The notes beneath the pieces were generated by a model that was not told the origin of the DNA, did not search any database, and worked only from the letters and a program-made list of their open reading frames with translations. This document shows positions 1-11,023 of a stretch of DNA of 64,000 bases, piece after piece. The DNA is taken from contig JAHQRK010000007.1 of assembly GCA_019828595.1 (NCBI GenBank), forward strand, positions 2,170,001-2,234,000. Reading direction: 5' to 3'. This stretch comes from Aphanomyces cochlioides. Lineage: Eukaryota > Oomycota > Saprolegniomycetes > Saprolegniales > Verrucalvaceae. Positions within the stretch are counted from its first letter, which is position 1, and the number at the start of each line of letters is the position of its first letter. Both the position numbers and the translations under genes were made by a program.

Positions 1-1825
1 AGACGAGTTGGGATGGTTGGATTGCCAAGAGGATGACCAGTGTAATGATCATGTAGAGATAGAAGAACTGGAGAAGTGCATGGTCATACCATTTATGAAA
101 CCATTCACCGTCGTAATGCCAAGGTAAGAGTTCCTGAGGCTGGCCTAGCAAAAAGACACGACTTATAGGCACGTCACAGACTTTACTTACCATCGCGGCG
201 ATCTGAAGACCACCAAAGATAGCTCGAAACAGCGATCAAGCCAGCCAAGAAAACGAGGCTAGACACGCCGAGTACCAAGCAGAAAAGTTGATACGATAGA
301 CCAAACAACAGCATCGAGACTGGAACTGAAATAAAAATGGCACCTAGATAGACGCCATATTCTGCTCGAGCTGCGCTTTCTTGGTAGACTAAACCAGGAG
401 CAAAATGCCTAAATCGAATGAACATGATTGCCGACAATTGAGCGTACGGCTGCAGGATTTGCACACTCGCATAAAACGAAATCGCCGATAAGAAATGGCT
501 TACCATGATGGCAATCGGCACGTTGAGGAAGCGATCGGCGAGGATCGGGTCCGTGTCGTGCCATGTCCACCAGAGAAGCTTCGAGCCAAGTAATTCAGCT
601 GGAAAGATGACTGCCATTACGAGCAATCCCATTGTCGCCATGCTTGACGAGAAATGCAATTGCGTCTTGAGCGTTGCAATGTACACCCTACTTGGATGTC
701 AGCCAAGTGCGGTTGGAAAGATCGTTGGCTACATGTAATACAGAGACGCATTGAGAAGTATGACGTAAAGCGGCACGTGGCTAAAGAAGAGCATGATCTA
801 CAACACGGCATCTCAACGACACGAAGATCCGCATATTCTTACCATGGCTTGCCCATGCCATACAATCGCAAGATGGGAATCGACTTGTGCCAATCCAATC
901 CAGAGCGTGTGGTACACGATCAGCGCTCCCAGGAGCAATTGGGACCGACGTGGAGAGCCACTGGCATGAATGCAAGCCATGAGAAAGCAAAAGTAGCTCA
1001 CGACTTCAATCAGTACAATACTGATGTTGTCAAACGCGAGCTGCAATGGCGAATTGAACGACACAAGCGGCGCGAGCGCATCGAGCATGCTTGATAAAGT
1101 TTATGTGGCAGGCAATACTGTGTTTCTTGATAATCTCTCGAAATACATAAATCATGTACGAGAAAGGAAGTCAGACGAAGCGAAGCGGCCATGACATTCA
1201 TCGCGGCGATTGCTGCGTTTGAACCACGACGATTGAGCTTCAGCGCTGGAGATATAGCTGATATACTGATCACTCGCATGTTTCTCCTGCGACTATCTTA
1301 GCCAGTGATGCAATCTCAGCGCATTGTATCATATTGATAGCATAAGTTGCAGGAGTCATTGTCGCTTGATGAAGAGAGAGGCGGGGAAGGAATGAAGAAG
1401 AAACGAAGCACTGACACATTACTAGTTTACACGGTTGAGCTCGCGCACGTTGAGAAGACTCGTTGACCGTCCATAATACACGGCGGAGGTCGTCGAATCG
1501 ATCCTCGACTGCACCAAGCGAATCCTTACACGGCGGCAGGATGTGTATACTGAATTGTGCCAGACGCTTCATGGATGAAGCATACTCGTTGCTTGGATGG
1601 CGAATATCGTGCTGACCATCCCGGTGGGAGGCAGCATTCGTTGACGTCGACGCCGAGTGCCATCCGTTGCATGTTGTGGGATAGTGGATCCGTTTCGAAC
1701 GCGTAGGCCGGACCGCGTACACTCGATGGACTCACGCCTTGACGGCTTGGCGGTACATTGTTCGCTGGAAGCGCTACATGCTTGATCGTTATGTCGAGGA
1801 CTTGCATCAAGTCTGGATTGTCCAT
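1..1825 (-). CDS. Multipass membrane protein with N-terminal WW domain (multi-exon, runs off left edge)
   Basis: The first exon starts at the ATG at 1825. It encodes an N-terminal stretch ending in a WW-like domain (CLPPGWSARY ... GTIQYTHP), in which the second tryptophan is replaced by tyrosine. Downstream exons can be joined with confidence: 843-1089, 733-797, 191-687 and 1-144, separated by introns 798-842 (45 bp), 688-732 (45 bp) and 145-190 (46 bp), all GT-AG and phase-consistent. These exons encode at least six strongly hydrophobic segments, so the product is a polytopic membrane protein. The part between about 1090 and 1525 is not resolved: two plausible coding stretches (around 1130-1250 and 1430-1520) are in different frames, and near 1527 the WW frame meets a stop where the +1 frame continues convincingly, so a frameshift or an unrecognised short intron is possible. 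WW domains bind proline-rich ligands, but the function of this protein is not recognised. Confidence 0.6.
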
Positions 1826-2521
1826 CGCCGATCCAAAACGGTTTCTGGAAATCCAAATCCAAAAACAAGAAAGTCATCCAGATAAATATCCGGACGACCA
1901 TAACTGATAAAACCTAGTTATTTGAAACACCACCGAGACGGATCTTCAATATCAGCCGTCTCCCCCGACAGAGTCCGTCAGAGACTGTCAATGAGCTCAT
2001 ACTGCTCTCCGCCGACGCTGCTGATGTGCAATCTCATCGGGCTCGCTCCGGCTGTCTTGTTTTTCGTTGGCAACGAAATTAGGACGTCATAGCTCAAGCT
2101 GATATGATGGTCCTATGGACTGCAAGTTGTCGGTTTCAAAGACCGCGAATCTCGAACGATGCTCGACTTGTTGTGACAAACTTGCAAACAGAGCCGAGGA
2201 GGAGAAGGGCGAAACAGGCATCGGTTTCAATTGCGAGCGATAAAACCGCCACATTTTGAATTTGAATCAATCGAGTTTATTCCAAATCGACAGTTTTAAA
2301 AGTTATCCGGAAAAGATGAATCTTCCACTTGGTTTTCTTATTGCACATGGCAACTTGGACGAATCTTAAGATGGTCAGCCGCGTCCATGTCGCCTTCCAC
2401 GCTCTTGATGGATGCACCGCTTCCTTGAGGTTGTTGGAGAAGACTCAAAGATACTGGAGATGGTTTGTTTTTATATTGTACCGTGGATTTAGCGAGTCCA
2501 CATATTTGATAAGGGTGGCAT
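1826..2521. other. Intergenic spacer
   Basis: This lies between the start of the minus-strand membrane protein and the stop of the minus-strand cyclin. The only open frames are short and lack recognisable domains. It probably contains the promoter of the membrane protein near its left end and the cyclin 3' end at its right end. Confidence 0.5.
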
Positions 2522-3367
2522 TTACATGAGCTTTGGGCGCTTGGCTACGGGATAGACCGCGGCGATGGATGGCGTGGTGACGAATTCGACTGGCGTCTCA
2601 AAGAGCTCCTCAACACCCGTGGGACTTGGAGATCGTTCTCTCTTGAGTGGCAAGTTGTGGAGCAAAAGCCGCTGGCAGTCGCGCGGCGCTTCAATACCGA
2701 CGGTCTCCAAGTAGGACGAGACCAGCGAAGGTGACAGTCCATTCAATTGAGCGCTCACCGACACAACAACCGCAGCTACTTGAGACGGATGAAAGGCGAC
2801 CATGGCCATCGATAGATGTGCCGCAGAAAGCAGAGTATGGCACGAGGACTCAAGGGATGGTAGCTCGAGGTCCGAAATGAAGCAATCGACAAAGTGGATG
2901 GGCAAGACGACATGGAGTTGCCATTGGAGCGCTGCCAGCATACGCGTTTCCATGTAGTGGATCGCAGATGCAGAAAATCCCGCCGCCTGCGCCATCTCGG
3001 AAGCTTCAGCCGCTAGGAGCGAGTCCGGTTCGTGAAACTTGGAAGCAACAAGCAGAGCAACAAGTCCGACCAGCTGCAGTTCCCTCTTGGTGATGGATGT
3101 TGTTGAGAGAAACCGATCGAGGTAATTGAGCGCCAATTCAATCGTGTCAATGGCAAAGCGCAATTCCCCTGCAACTTCACTGATCCATGCGACGACTCGA
3201 GACCGCGTCGATGCATTCACGCCGTCGCGTTGAGTCTTTGTAACATAATCGATGTCTGGTCTGTGAGCATCTTCCCGTTTCAAAAGCGACTCGAGCATGT
3301 CGGGAATGTGGTTGTACATGAGTTCATCCGCCACGACACCTTCCTCTTCATGGCAAATCAAGTCCAT
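2522..3367 (-). CDS. Cyclin, D-type-like, with N-terminal LxCxE motif
   Basis: This is a 281-residue protein if started at the ATG at 3367. The open frame extends upstream to about 3598, but that extension looks like translated leader. The start is chosen because it puts LICHE, a match to the LxCxE retinoblastoma-binding motif, at residues 3-7, as in plant D-type cyclins. The N-terminal cyclin box follows (VVAWISEVAGEL, LALNYLDRFLS, LLVASKFHE), then a C-terminal cyclin fold, then a basic tail (AKRPKLM) that could be a nuclear signal. The expected role is activation of a cyclin-dependent kinase at G1/S and docking to an Rb-like protein; this follows from the family and is not shown here. No intron is needed. 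The cyclin assignment is firm and the D-type label is likely. Confidence 0.85.
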   Translation of the reverse strand: MDLICHEEEGVVADELMYNHIPDMLESLLKREDAHRPDIDYVTKTQRDGVNASTRSRVVAWISEVAGELRFAIDTIELALNYLDRFLSTTSITKRELQLVGLVALLVASKFHEPDSLLAAEASEMAQAAGFSASAIHYMETRMLAALQWQLHVVLPIHFVDCFISDLELPSLESSCHTLLSAAHLSMAMVAFHPSQVAAVVVSVSAQLNGLSPSLVSSYLETVGIEAPRDCQRLLLHNLPLKRERSPSPTGVEELFETPVEFVTTPSIAAVYPVAKRPKLM

Positions 3368-4614
3368 CGAGCAAACCCCACACGCGCCCTCGTGCAGAGA
3401 CCGAGCAAATGCACGAGTGGCACATGACGGCTGCTCCTCCTTCCTCACAGCCAGGATATCATCTTCTGGAGTTTCGTCCCTTCGATTATTGGACTTCCGT
3501 TCTTTTGGAGTTTGTATGGTGCCAGTTACACGGATGTCGAGTCGAAGTTTCAAAATGGAAGGATCTGATAAGCTACAAAATAAATTGAAAAAAGACAATT
3601 TTCTTCATAATAAAGGTGGAAAATAATTGAAAATAAATTTTGAAAAAAGAAATTATTGAGACGCAACATACTCCATTCTGATTGGACAGTGAGCTCTTCA
3701 AAAAAGATTTTTTTACGTTTGTTAACGAGCTAATTCAGATGATAAGACGAAAAATGATTTTTTTGATCTGGATGCCCGTCACTACAAACCAAGATGGAGG
3801 GTTGAAAGCCATGACAAGAACTTGGCGCTAGCCACGTCGAGTGGCCGGTGGATATATCAATTTAACGCTACGAATGGAAAAAAGTTCTTTTGGTATCGTC
3901 ACGATGCCGTGGGACATCGCGAAACACTTGCAAGTAAAGTTCAACCTAGTCAAACTGTGAAAACGAATGCGCTGCCAACACGGAGCATTAGAGATCGCGT
4001 GTGTTCAAGGCACGAGATCATTCACGCTGCAGCATGACTACTCTTGGCTTTGATAAAAATAGCGTCATTGTGTGGAGTGTGTCGTCCTCGCAACGCTATA
4101 CACCACGTGGATGAAACGGCATTAAACGGTTTCGAGAGTGTTTTTACAATTCGTCAAGTCGTTGAGCTTCAAAACTTCGATTCAACATCTTGTCACTCAA
4201 CCTGATCTGGCCGCAATCGGAATCACAAACAATTTCTCGACACTCCCAACGGTTTACAATTGTTGCAAGCTTTCTCAATGACATTTGACACTGATTGATG
4301 CTGTAATACTGGTTTTATGTGCTTTAGAATTCATACAAGCTAGACTACATACTCGGCACCTGGACCATGCTAATCTCAAAGAATTCTATTTGTCACGCCA
4401 AGAACGTCTACAAAAGCTCAAAGCAAGCGAGACACAAGGAGGAGACAAGAAAGCAAGCCTGCCTCGACTTGGGGAAACAAGTTGATAGACAAAAATAGAT
4501 CTTTTTGGCCAATCGAGTGAATTTTTCTCCAACACCAATCATACACCAATTCGGATATTTTATCCGGACATTTAATAACTGGTGGCGCTGCACAAGATCA
4601 TTTTCTGACTCAAG
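3368..4614. other. Spacer between divergent cyclin and uL23 genes
   Basis: No convincing gene is seen. The cyclin leader lies at the left. At the right, just before the uL23 start, there are several CCAAT-type motifs (about 4508, 4540, 4548) and an initiator-like TCATTTTC about 20 bases before the ATG. Short open frames at 3822-4037 and 4285-4485 have no recognisable protein features. Confidence 0.5.
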
Positions 4615-5317
4615 ATGGCTCCTGCTAAGTCCACGACCGCCAAGACTGCTGGCGCCAAGAAGGCTGTCGCAACCGCCCGCCGTGTCCTTAAGGGCAACCA
4701 CGGTAAGGTTGTGGAAATCCGCACCAAGACCCACTTCTACAAGCCTAAGACTTTGAAGTTGTCCCGTGCCCCAAAGGTGTTGCGCAAGGCCGTCCCTTCG
4801 CGCAACAAGTTTGACAAGTACCGCATCATCAAGTCCCCTTTGACGACTGAATCGGCCATGAAGAAGATTGAAGACAACAACACCCTTGTTTTCCTCGTCG
4901 ACAAGTTGGCCAACAAGCGCCAAATCAAGGATGCCGTCAAGCAATTGTACGACATCAAGGCTTTGAAGGTCAACACTTTGATCCGGTACACCTCATCATG
5001 TCGATATCTTGGAGCTGCAAAATCACGTCGATGTCCGATTCGATCGAATCACATGACATCGGCGGCAGCTTGTGTCGACTGGATCACATGAGAGTCCATT
5101 CTCCCTTTGTACATCGTTTTTGTTGTCTCGACGAGTTGTAAGGGGCAGTGGACACTCATGCGATCCAGACTTCACGTTCATTTGCATCTTATCTTTTTTT
5201 CGATCATGGTGCTGACCTTTCTCTTTTTGTAGTCCTGACGGCCAAAAGAAGGCTTACGTCCGCTTGACTGCCGATTACGATGCTTTGGATGTTGCCAACC
5301 GCATCGGCGTGATCTAA
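4615..5317 (+). CDS. RPL23A: 60S ribosomal protein uL23 (L23a)
   Basis: Two exons, 4615-4985 and 5233-5317, encode 151 residues. The splice joins NTLIR to [20 protein letters not shown], a continuous match to the highly conserved uL23 C-terminus. The protein has the lysine/alanine-rich N-terminus, then [40 protein letters not shown] and the [20 protein letters not shown] core. uL23 sits at the exit of the large-subunit tunnel and forms the docking site for SRP and nascent-chain factors. The 247-bp intron (4986-5232) is much longer than the roughly 45-bp introns elsewhere in this window. Strong codon bias toward C/G-ending codons fits a highly expressed gene. Confidence 0.97.
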
Positions 5318-5625
5318 ATTCCCATCTTTGGGATAGAGTCTACACCCGTGGATAGCAAATATTACTTGACTAGTAATGAAAGTGATGCCATCTTAACGAA
5401 GGAAGTCCAATTGTGTCTATCTTTACTTCATCTGAGTCGATTTCACGTCAACATGATATACTTTGACATGCGAGAAATTGTGTATGAGCTCTACTTCGGC
5501 CTTTCTCACCTTGCGGATTTCCTAATGTCTCAGTCAAGTTGTGGGGTACATCGTGACATATAATGCAAGCAGATGATTGGCCATTCCGATTTGTGCCTTT
5601 GAATTCTCACAGCACAATTCCGACA
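5318..5625. other. Spacer upstream of RGS-DENN gene
   Basis: This short intergenic region contains a GATTGGCC (CCAAT box on the minus strand) at about 5574-5581, some 50 bases before the chosen start of the next gene. An in-frame upstream ATG at 5563 would add 21 residues to that gene, but it lies before the CCAAT box and is less likely to be used. Confidence 0.45.
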
Positions 5626-8018
5626 ATGATGATGGCGGTGACGCTCGATACGGTCGTCCATGACCCGCATATGCATGCAGTCTTCCTCAAATTCCTCTCG
5701 ACAAACGACCCAAAGAACTTTTCGCGCCTTCTCTTCTTGTCCGTGATGCTTTTGTCTGCATTCTCTCATTCTCGTGAGTAGGGTAAGCGTCGACGAGTTC
5801 AAAAAGTTGGTGCCCGACGAAGGCAGCATCCACAGCCCGACCACCCAGCGCGTCAATTATGCCAAGAAAATCATTCAAAAGTACATGGACGTCGATTCAT
5901 TCTTCTACATTGGCGGTGCGGATGTCTTTGTTGGCAAAGACCAAACGGTTGAGATGTTTGGCACAATGCTTCACCACGATTTGACTCTCTGCAGTGGTTT
6001 AAGCTCAAGTCGACAACTATTTGCTGACGTTGAAGCTGCTACACTTCTTGCGATTGAGCCAAGCTTTGTCGCCTTCTCCCAGACAAAGGAATTTCATTCC
6101 CTCGTGTCCATGGAGATTATGGTTCCATCCATTGACGAAGTCGAGCTCCAACATGCCACGAGCTCCTTCACCCTCGAGCGCGTATATGCAGCCATATTTG
6201 GTCCCTGTTCTCATCTACTTCGCCTAGGTCTTGGCCAACCGCCGTCTCTGTTGCGTCTTTTGGCTCTTTCTCTTCAAAGAACGGACACATGGACCGCTTA
6301 GCTTTTGGATGGAAGCAACTCAACATCTTCTTCCTGAGCTCGATGCTTATATCAGCTATCCATCGCCTGATGCAGAATATCTCCTTGTGCATCTTGGACA
6401 CCTCCTCGATACGAAATACTTTGCTCCGGGTGCCAGCGCTCAAGTCCACGTCGTCGGTGAACTCCAAGCACAAGCCGTCACAACTCTGCAGTTCCATTTG
6501 ACCAACTGGTCAACACAAGGCCGCGTCACAAAAGCTGCTGAAGTTGCCAAACTCGTGCGACAACTCGTCCGCCACGTCAAGGAAACGCTCCAAATGAATC
6601 ACTTTGTGAGGTTCATCCAAAGCAGACGCTTCCACCAAATGCTGCTCTCGCCAACATCTCAGCGCTTGTGTCTCAGTCCAGCAACACCAACTCAGACCAA
6701 GTCGTCGCCGTCGTCGTCCGGTTCGTCGTCCGACAGCAGCACAACCTCGCTCCAAGATGTCTTTCATGTCATGAACGTGCTTTCCCATCAAAAACCGCTA
6801 CCCCCAGCTACTCGTCTAGCTCGTCTCCAGTCTGCTCCAGCTGCTTTCATCAGTGGCTTGCTACATTTTTCCCTTGACGCTGTCGGCCGCACTGCCTTTG
6901 ACGTCGAAACGCTCTATGCACTACAAGAAAGCGATCATACACTCCCTGACCACCTCGATGCGTTCTTTTCCCCATTTCAATCGCCACTACGACGTAGCCA
7001 AACCCCGCCATCACCATCGCTCTTTCACATGACCATTGGTGCGACGGATCGACCATTTTATATGGTGTGCTTGACGCGCTACGTCCCAATCACCGACCAT
7101 CTCCCGCCCCTTGAACGCGTTCTGCTCGAGCAAAAGAATCTCCAACCGTTCGTTCTGTCTGGATTGTGTTTACTGAGCCGGTATCCCCTCTTTGACGCCA
7201 TGCGCCATCGACTCTACGAGCTGCACCAGGAAGCATCTGCCCAGGAAAGCTCCACATACACTTCGTCGTTGACATGGCGACCGACAGCGACACAACTGGC
7301 TGCCTTGATTGCACCGATTGGCCTTCTACCTGAATCTCTCCAAACGTCTGCTGAGACGCTTGTCTCTTGCCTCAATGTACCCAATGCTCTCAATTTCCTT
7401 GCGGCGATCCTCTGCGAGCGCAAAGTTTTGCTTGTATCAAAGCACGTGTCAGTCTTGACAACAGTCGCTGAGAGCGTACGTGAGCTGATTCGTCCTCTCG
7501 AATGGTCTCACGTTTTCTGCCCCGTGCTGCCAGCCTCGATGGCTGAGTGCGTTCATTGCCCGACCCCGTTTCTCTTTGGAGTCCATCCCGACGTGGTGTC
7601 ATCACTGGATTTAGAAGAGTCAGTCGTCATCGTCGACTTGGACGCAGACCGTGTACAATGTGCCTCTAGCGAGGGAGCAACTATCCTGCCTCTTCCAAAT
7701 GCAAAGGAGCTGGCGACCAAGCTGCAAGTGTTGCTGGAACCGCAAGTGGCCTGCAGTGACTGGGCCATCGAGCCAACATCGGCCCCTGCTGTCTTCCCAC
7801 ATGCCCAAGTTGCATCTCTCTGCCACGCGTCATGGCTGACACTCTTGGCAGACATGGAAGAGTTCAGCTTTGTCTTGTCGGACGAAGGCGACACCATGGT
7901 GGTCTTCGATTCGGTTGGCTTTTTGACGTCTCGTCGACACGATGCTGCGTTCTACCAACACTTCCTCAAGACGCAACTCTTCTCGCAGTACATTGCCACG
8001 CACCATCCTGGCAGATAG
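5626..8018 (+). CDS. Tandem RGS domains fused to a DENN module
   Basis: Four exons (5626-5738, 5788-5955, 5995-6181, 6228-8018) with GT-AG introns of 49, 39 and 46 bp give about 752 residues. Residues about 8-135 form an RGS-like domain (LKFLSTNDPKNFSRLLFF, VDEFKKL, KKIIQKYM, LFADVEAATLLAI, FHSLVSM). From residue 157 a second RGS-like domain follows (CVFWLFLFKERTHGPLSFWME ... KLVRQLVRHVKETLQMNHFVRFIQS). From about 420 onward there is a DENN module: an upstream part (FHMTIGATDRPFYMVCLTRY), the core (NFLAAILCERKVLLVSKHVS, LEWSHVFCPVLP) and a downstream end (FYQHFLKTQLFSQYI). RGS domains accelerate GTP hydrolysis on G-alpha, and DENN domains activate Rab GTPases. The combination suggests a link between G-protein signalling and membrane traffic, which is inference. 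The splice in exon 1 restores the RGS helix, which supports the model. Confidence 0.8.
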
Positions 8019-8313
8019 TATTTAAGATCCATCGCTTCTTTTCATCTTCATGGCTCTGCTACAGCCAGAGATCGTCCTGGGTGACATACTGTCCCCTGGT
8101 CAAATACTTCATCGCAAACCACTGAACCACCTCGTCGTCAAATGGACGCCATGCTAGGGGACCGCAAAGAACAAACTTTCACAACGAGACTCGAGAAGAA
8201 TACTTGGAGGGCGCGTGACACGTGTCGGCGTTTGAGCTCTCTTGGCACGGAGCTGTATTAGAGGCCAAGATCCCAATGACTTCATTGGGTGATAGTGGTA
8301 GTCAGGGACACCA
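8019..8313. other. Short spacer
   Basis: This lies between two plus-strand genes. No gene or clear motif is visible. It should contain the 3' end of the RGS-DENN transcript and the promoter of the next gene. Confidence 0.4.
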
Positions 8314-8997
8314 ATGTCGGTTGCCACCCGCATACGCGATGTCACGCTCTTCATGGTGACCGTCAATGTCGTTCTTCCCTTGGTCATTTACTCCATCTTG
8401 GCCAAGCACATGGCGGCGGTGTATGCGATCTTGCTTTCAAGCATCCCGCCTTCCATCAATACGATCGTCGGTATCGTCCGCGAGCGTCGCTGTGATGTCT
8501 TCTCAGCCCTTTCGGTGATGTCAATCGGAGTTTCTGCAGTTGTTACCTTTGCCACTCGAGATGCGCGCCTGTTGCTGGCCAAGGACTCCTTCTTCACGGT
8601 GGGCTTAGGTTTGTCGTACTGGTTTTCCACGATATACGCCGATGAAGACATCATGTGGTCGTATTATCGTCTGCTCCATGATCCCGATGCACAGAAGGAG
8701 CTTGATTTGAAGTACAATCGGCCTGATGTCCGCTCTCGGTGGCATTTTATGTGCCGCGTATGGGGCTCTGCGTTCTTGTTGGAAGCAGTCATCCGAATTC
8801 TACTCATCTACTCAATCCCGGTCCATACCATGGTCTACGTCAACACACTGCTATTTGTTGTGATGATGTGCTCCTTGGGCCGCTGGAGCAAGTGGTATAT
8901 TGCTCGATCGAGCCACCGAGAAGTGGCCGCAGAACCCCTTTTAGACGAGCCGAATCAGTACGAAAACACCCGCATCAGCGAGATAGTGAGCATTTAA
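8314..8997 (+). CDS. Small multipass membrane protein (VC0807-like architecture)
   Basis: This is an intronless 227-residue protein with about five or six hydrophobic segments: residues about 10-30 (LFMVTVNVVLPLVIYSIL), 34-52, 65-85, 93-103, 145-168 (FLLEAVIRILLIYSI) and 170-190. A conserved polar loop at about 105-140 carries DEDIMWSYYRLLHDPDA and RPDVRSRWHFMCRVWG. The size and layout recall the VC0807 family of bacterial and fungal integral membrane proteins of unknown role; this is a resemblance only. A 5'-truncated copy lies immediately downstream, so the locus has undergone tandem duplication. Confidence 0.65.
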   Translation: MSVATRIRDVTLFMVTVNVVLPLVIYSILAKHMAAVYAILLSSIPPSINTIVGIVRERRCDVFSALSVMSIGVSAVVTFATRDARLLLAKDSFFTVGLGLSYWFSTIYADEDIMWSYYRLLHDPDAQKELDLKYNRPDVRSRWHFMCRVWGSAFLLEAVIRILLIYSIPVHTMVYVNTLLFVVMMCSLGRWSKWYIARSSHREVAAEPLLDEPNQYENTRISEIVSI

Positions 8998-9073
8998 GGC
9001 TCATGGAGTCAGTATGTGTTGTTATTCACCCGAGAGAATCAACCGCGTTGGCTTGGTAGTTTGCCATCACAAC

Positions 9074-9598
9074 ATGCCAGTCTATTCTATTATTATCTCA
9101 CAAATCCCTCTCACGACAACAACGTTCTTCTCGGTGGGCATTGGCATGGCTTACTGGTCGTCCACGATTTGTGCCGACGAAGACATCATGTGGTCGTATT
9201 ATCGTCGCCTCCACGATCCTGATGCCATGCAAGAGCTCAATTTGAAGTACAAACGACCCGATGTCCGCTCCCGGTGGTATTTTATGTGCCGCGTATGGGG
9301 CTCTGGGTTCTTGCTGGAAGCAGCCATACGACTTATACTCATCTACTCAATCCCGGTCCATATCATGGTCTACTTGAACACTGCTCTGTTTGTCATGACG
9401 ATGTCATCATTGGGATGCTGGACCAAGTGGTATGTAGCTAGCTCACGTCGGCAACAAGTGGCTGCCGAGAACAGACGAGTGAACACGACAATGCCTCACG
9501 TGCGTGAGATACATAAGGAAGATTTCAATGTCGTCGAGTTAGTCATTGTCATGCTATCGATCGAAGTCATATTTCCATCCTTCACACGAAAAATATGA
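9074..9598 (+). pseudogene. 5'-truncated tandem copy of the upstream membrane protein
   Basis: From about 9115 the frame closely matches residues 90 onward of the preceding gene: FFSVGIGMAYWSSTI, DEDIMWSYYRRLHDPDAMQEL, RPDVRSRWYFMCRVWGSGF, IYSIPVHIMVYLNTALF. The first two or three membrane segments are absent, and the short preceding sequence (from the ATG at 9074) is unrelated. The C-terminus diverges after the last membrane helix. The copy is open throughout, so it could still be expressed as a shortened protein, but loss of the N-terminal third suggests a pseudogene or a neofunctionalised fragment. Confidence 0.65.
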
Positions 9599-10272
9599 AT
9601 TGACCATGCATGCCCATGTCAAGTTGAATGCTTAGCGCCGACGCTGTCATCGCCTTTCAAAATATTGTGCACCATGGACCTGATTGTATTGTTTTGTTCG
9701 GCTCGTTTCGCACAGAGCAACACCGATGCAAACAGCTCTCGGACCTCAAAAACGTCATTTCTCTCTCGAGATCCACCACCTCGATTTTGTAGGCGTATTT
9801 GCAGGATAGTACAATAAACACTCCACCGTCAGTCGAAATCAGGTGAGCCAGCCTGTCATCGTTGCATCCTTCCACTCTTACCATGAACTTTGAGTTAACT
9901 AACTCTTGAGGGCATTTTTCCAGTGGCTTTGACTTAATCTACTCGCGCCCTTATGGTCACTTCGAGGAGAACAAGGACGAAAACTCATTCCCAATTTTGG
10001 TCACAGACAGTGAGACTCATACTTTCCCACGCATAGACTACAAAGTTTATTTTGCAAGAATAGATTTGGACGTTGTGATATTTATCCATTAGCGTACAAC
10101 AAAGAGAGGTAGCTGAGCAACGCAACATGTAATACGACATAAGGACATACGACAAGAAGGTCCTTGAATCTTCGCTGAGTGTTGTATTTGTGGTTGTTCA
10201 TGCACGGAGAAAATTGTGGATGTCGCAATACGTTTGGTCCCATTTTGGTGTTCATACATATTCCATTTTGCA
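9599..10272. other. Spacer before the ankyrin-like family region
   Basis: Low coding content and no recognisable gene. An initiator-like TCCATTTTGCAAT lies directly before the ATG of the next member at 10273. Confidence 0.45.
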
Positions 10273-10834
10273 ATGGCAGTCAAATCGATGTCGCCATTCA
10301 TCGCCGTCCTCCTCTCTACCGAAGTTTCTTCTATCATTGCGTCCTTCCAGGATGGAAAATACAAGGATTTGCGGGAATTACAGCCCAGGCTCATACCAAT
10401 ATTCAAAAGCCACTATGAGCTTTCCTTTATCCAACAGCATATGCAGCACTTCCACAATGTGCTTCAACCTTGGCTTGATGCGTATGGGTTTGCTCGCTTG
10501 CCTAAATTTTTGGCCTTTTCAACACAATTCGTGATGGTCATGGTTCAATATGCAGTTTACTCTGGTCATATGGACTTGATCACCATCCAGTAGATTTGTG
10601 CTTGTTTCCTGACCCATTGGTGGATTTGGCGGCTATCAATGGACACACCGAGATGGTCAAGTTCATGCAGAGTATTGGCCACCCTGGCAAATTGTCTTTT
10701 GGATTCCAGTGGGCTGCAAAGCGTGGCAACTTGACGACCCTGAAATACTTGATGGAACAAGTTGCTCTTCAGCCATCAAGCTAGCCATGAGATCTGGTCA
10801 CTCAAGTATCGTGCAATACTTGGAGAGCAACTGA
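10273..10834 (+). pseudogene. Ankyrin-like family copy A (two frameshifts)
   Basis: From the ATG at 10273 the N-terminal domain of the family is read (FIAVLLSTEVSSIIASFQDG, PRLIPIFKSHYELSFIQ, MVQYAVYSGHMDL). The frame then breaks at about 10587, and a shifted frame continues with PVDLCLFPDPLVDLAAINGH and the ankyrin-like part (WAAKRGNLTTLKYLMEQ). A second shift at about 10768 recovers AIKLAMRSGHSSIVQYLESN and the stop at 10832-10834. Compared with the intact copy at 23392-24069, a few codons are deleted at the first break. It is a recently decayed copy. Confidence 0.8.
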
Positions 10835-11023
10835 GATTTAGCCGCTTCGGCTAGCGATCTATCGACATATTCAAACAGTCTTGAACTCAAGGAAATGCTA
10901 CCAGCATTGAATTCTTCAAGTGAGACTTTGAATAAAACTTGACGGTATCTACACCGTGCAGCATGTGCCGTCGAGGCTGGGACTCGTTGTGAAAGTACTA
11001 GAAGTATTCGTCAATTGATGTTA

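Noticed and set aside
2329..2529. Small plus-strand frame before the cyclin stop
   Set aside because: Overlaps the cyclin 3' end, has no domain and no initiator.
4986..5232. Intronic snoRNA in the uL23 gene
   Set aside because: No convincing TGATGA/CTGA pair or H/ACA structure could be seen by eye.
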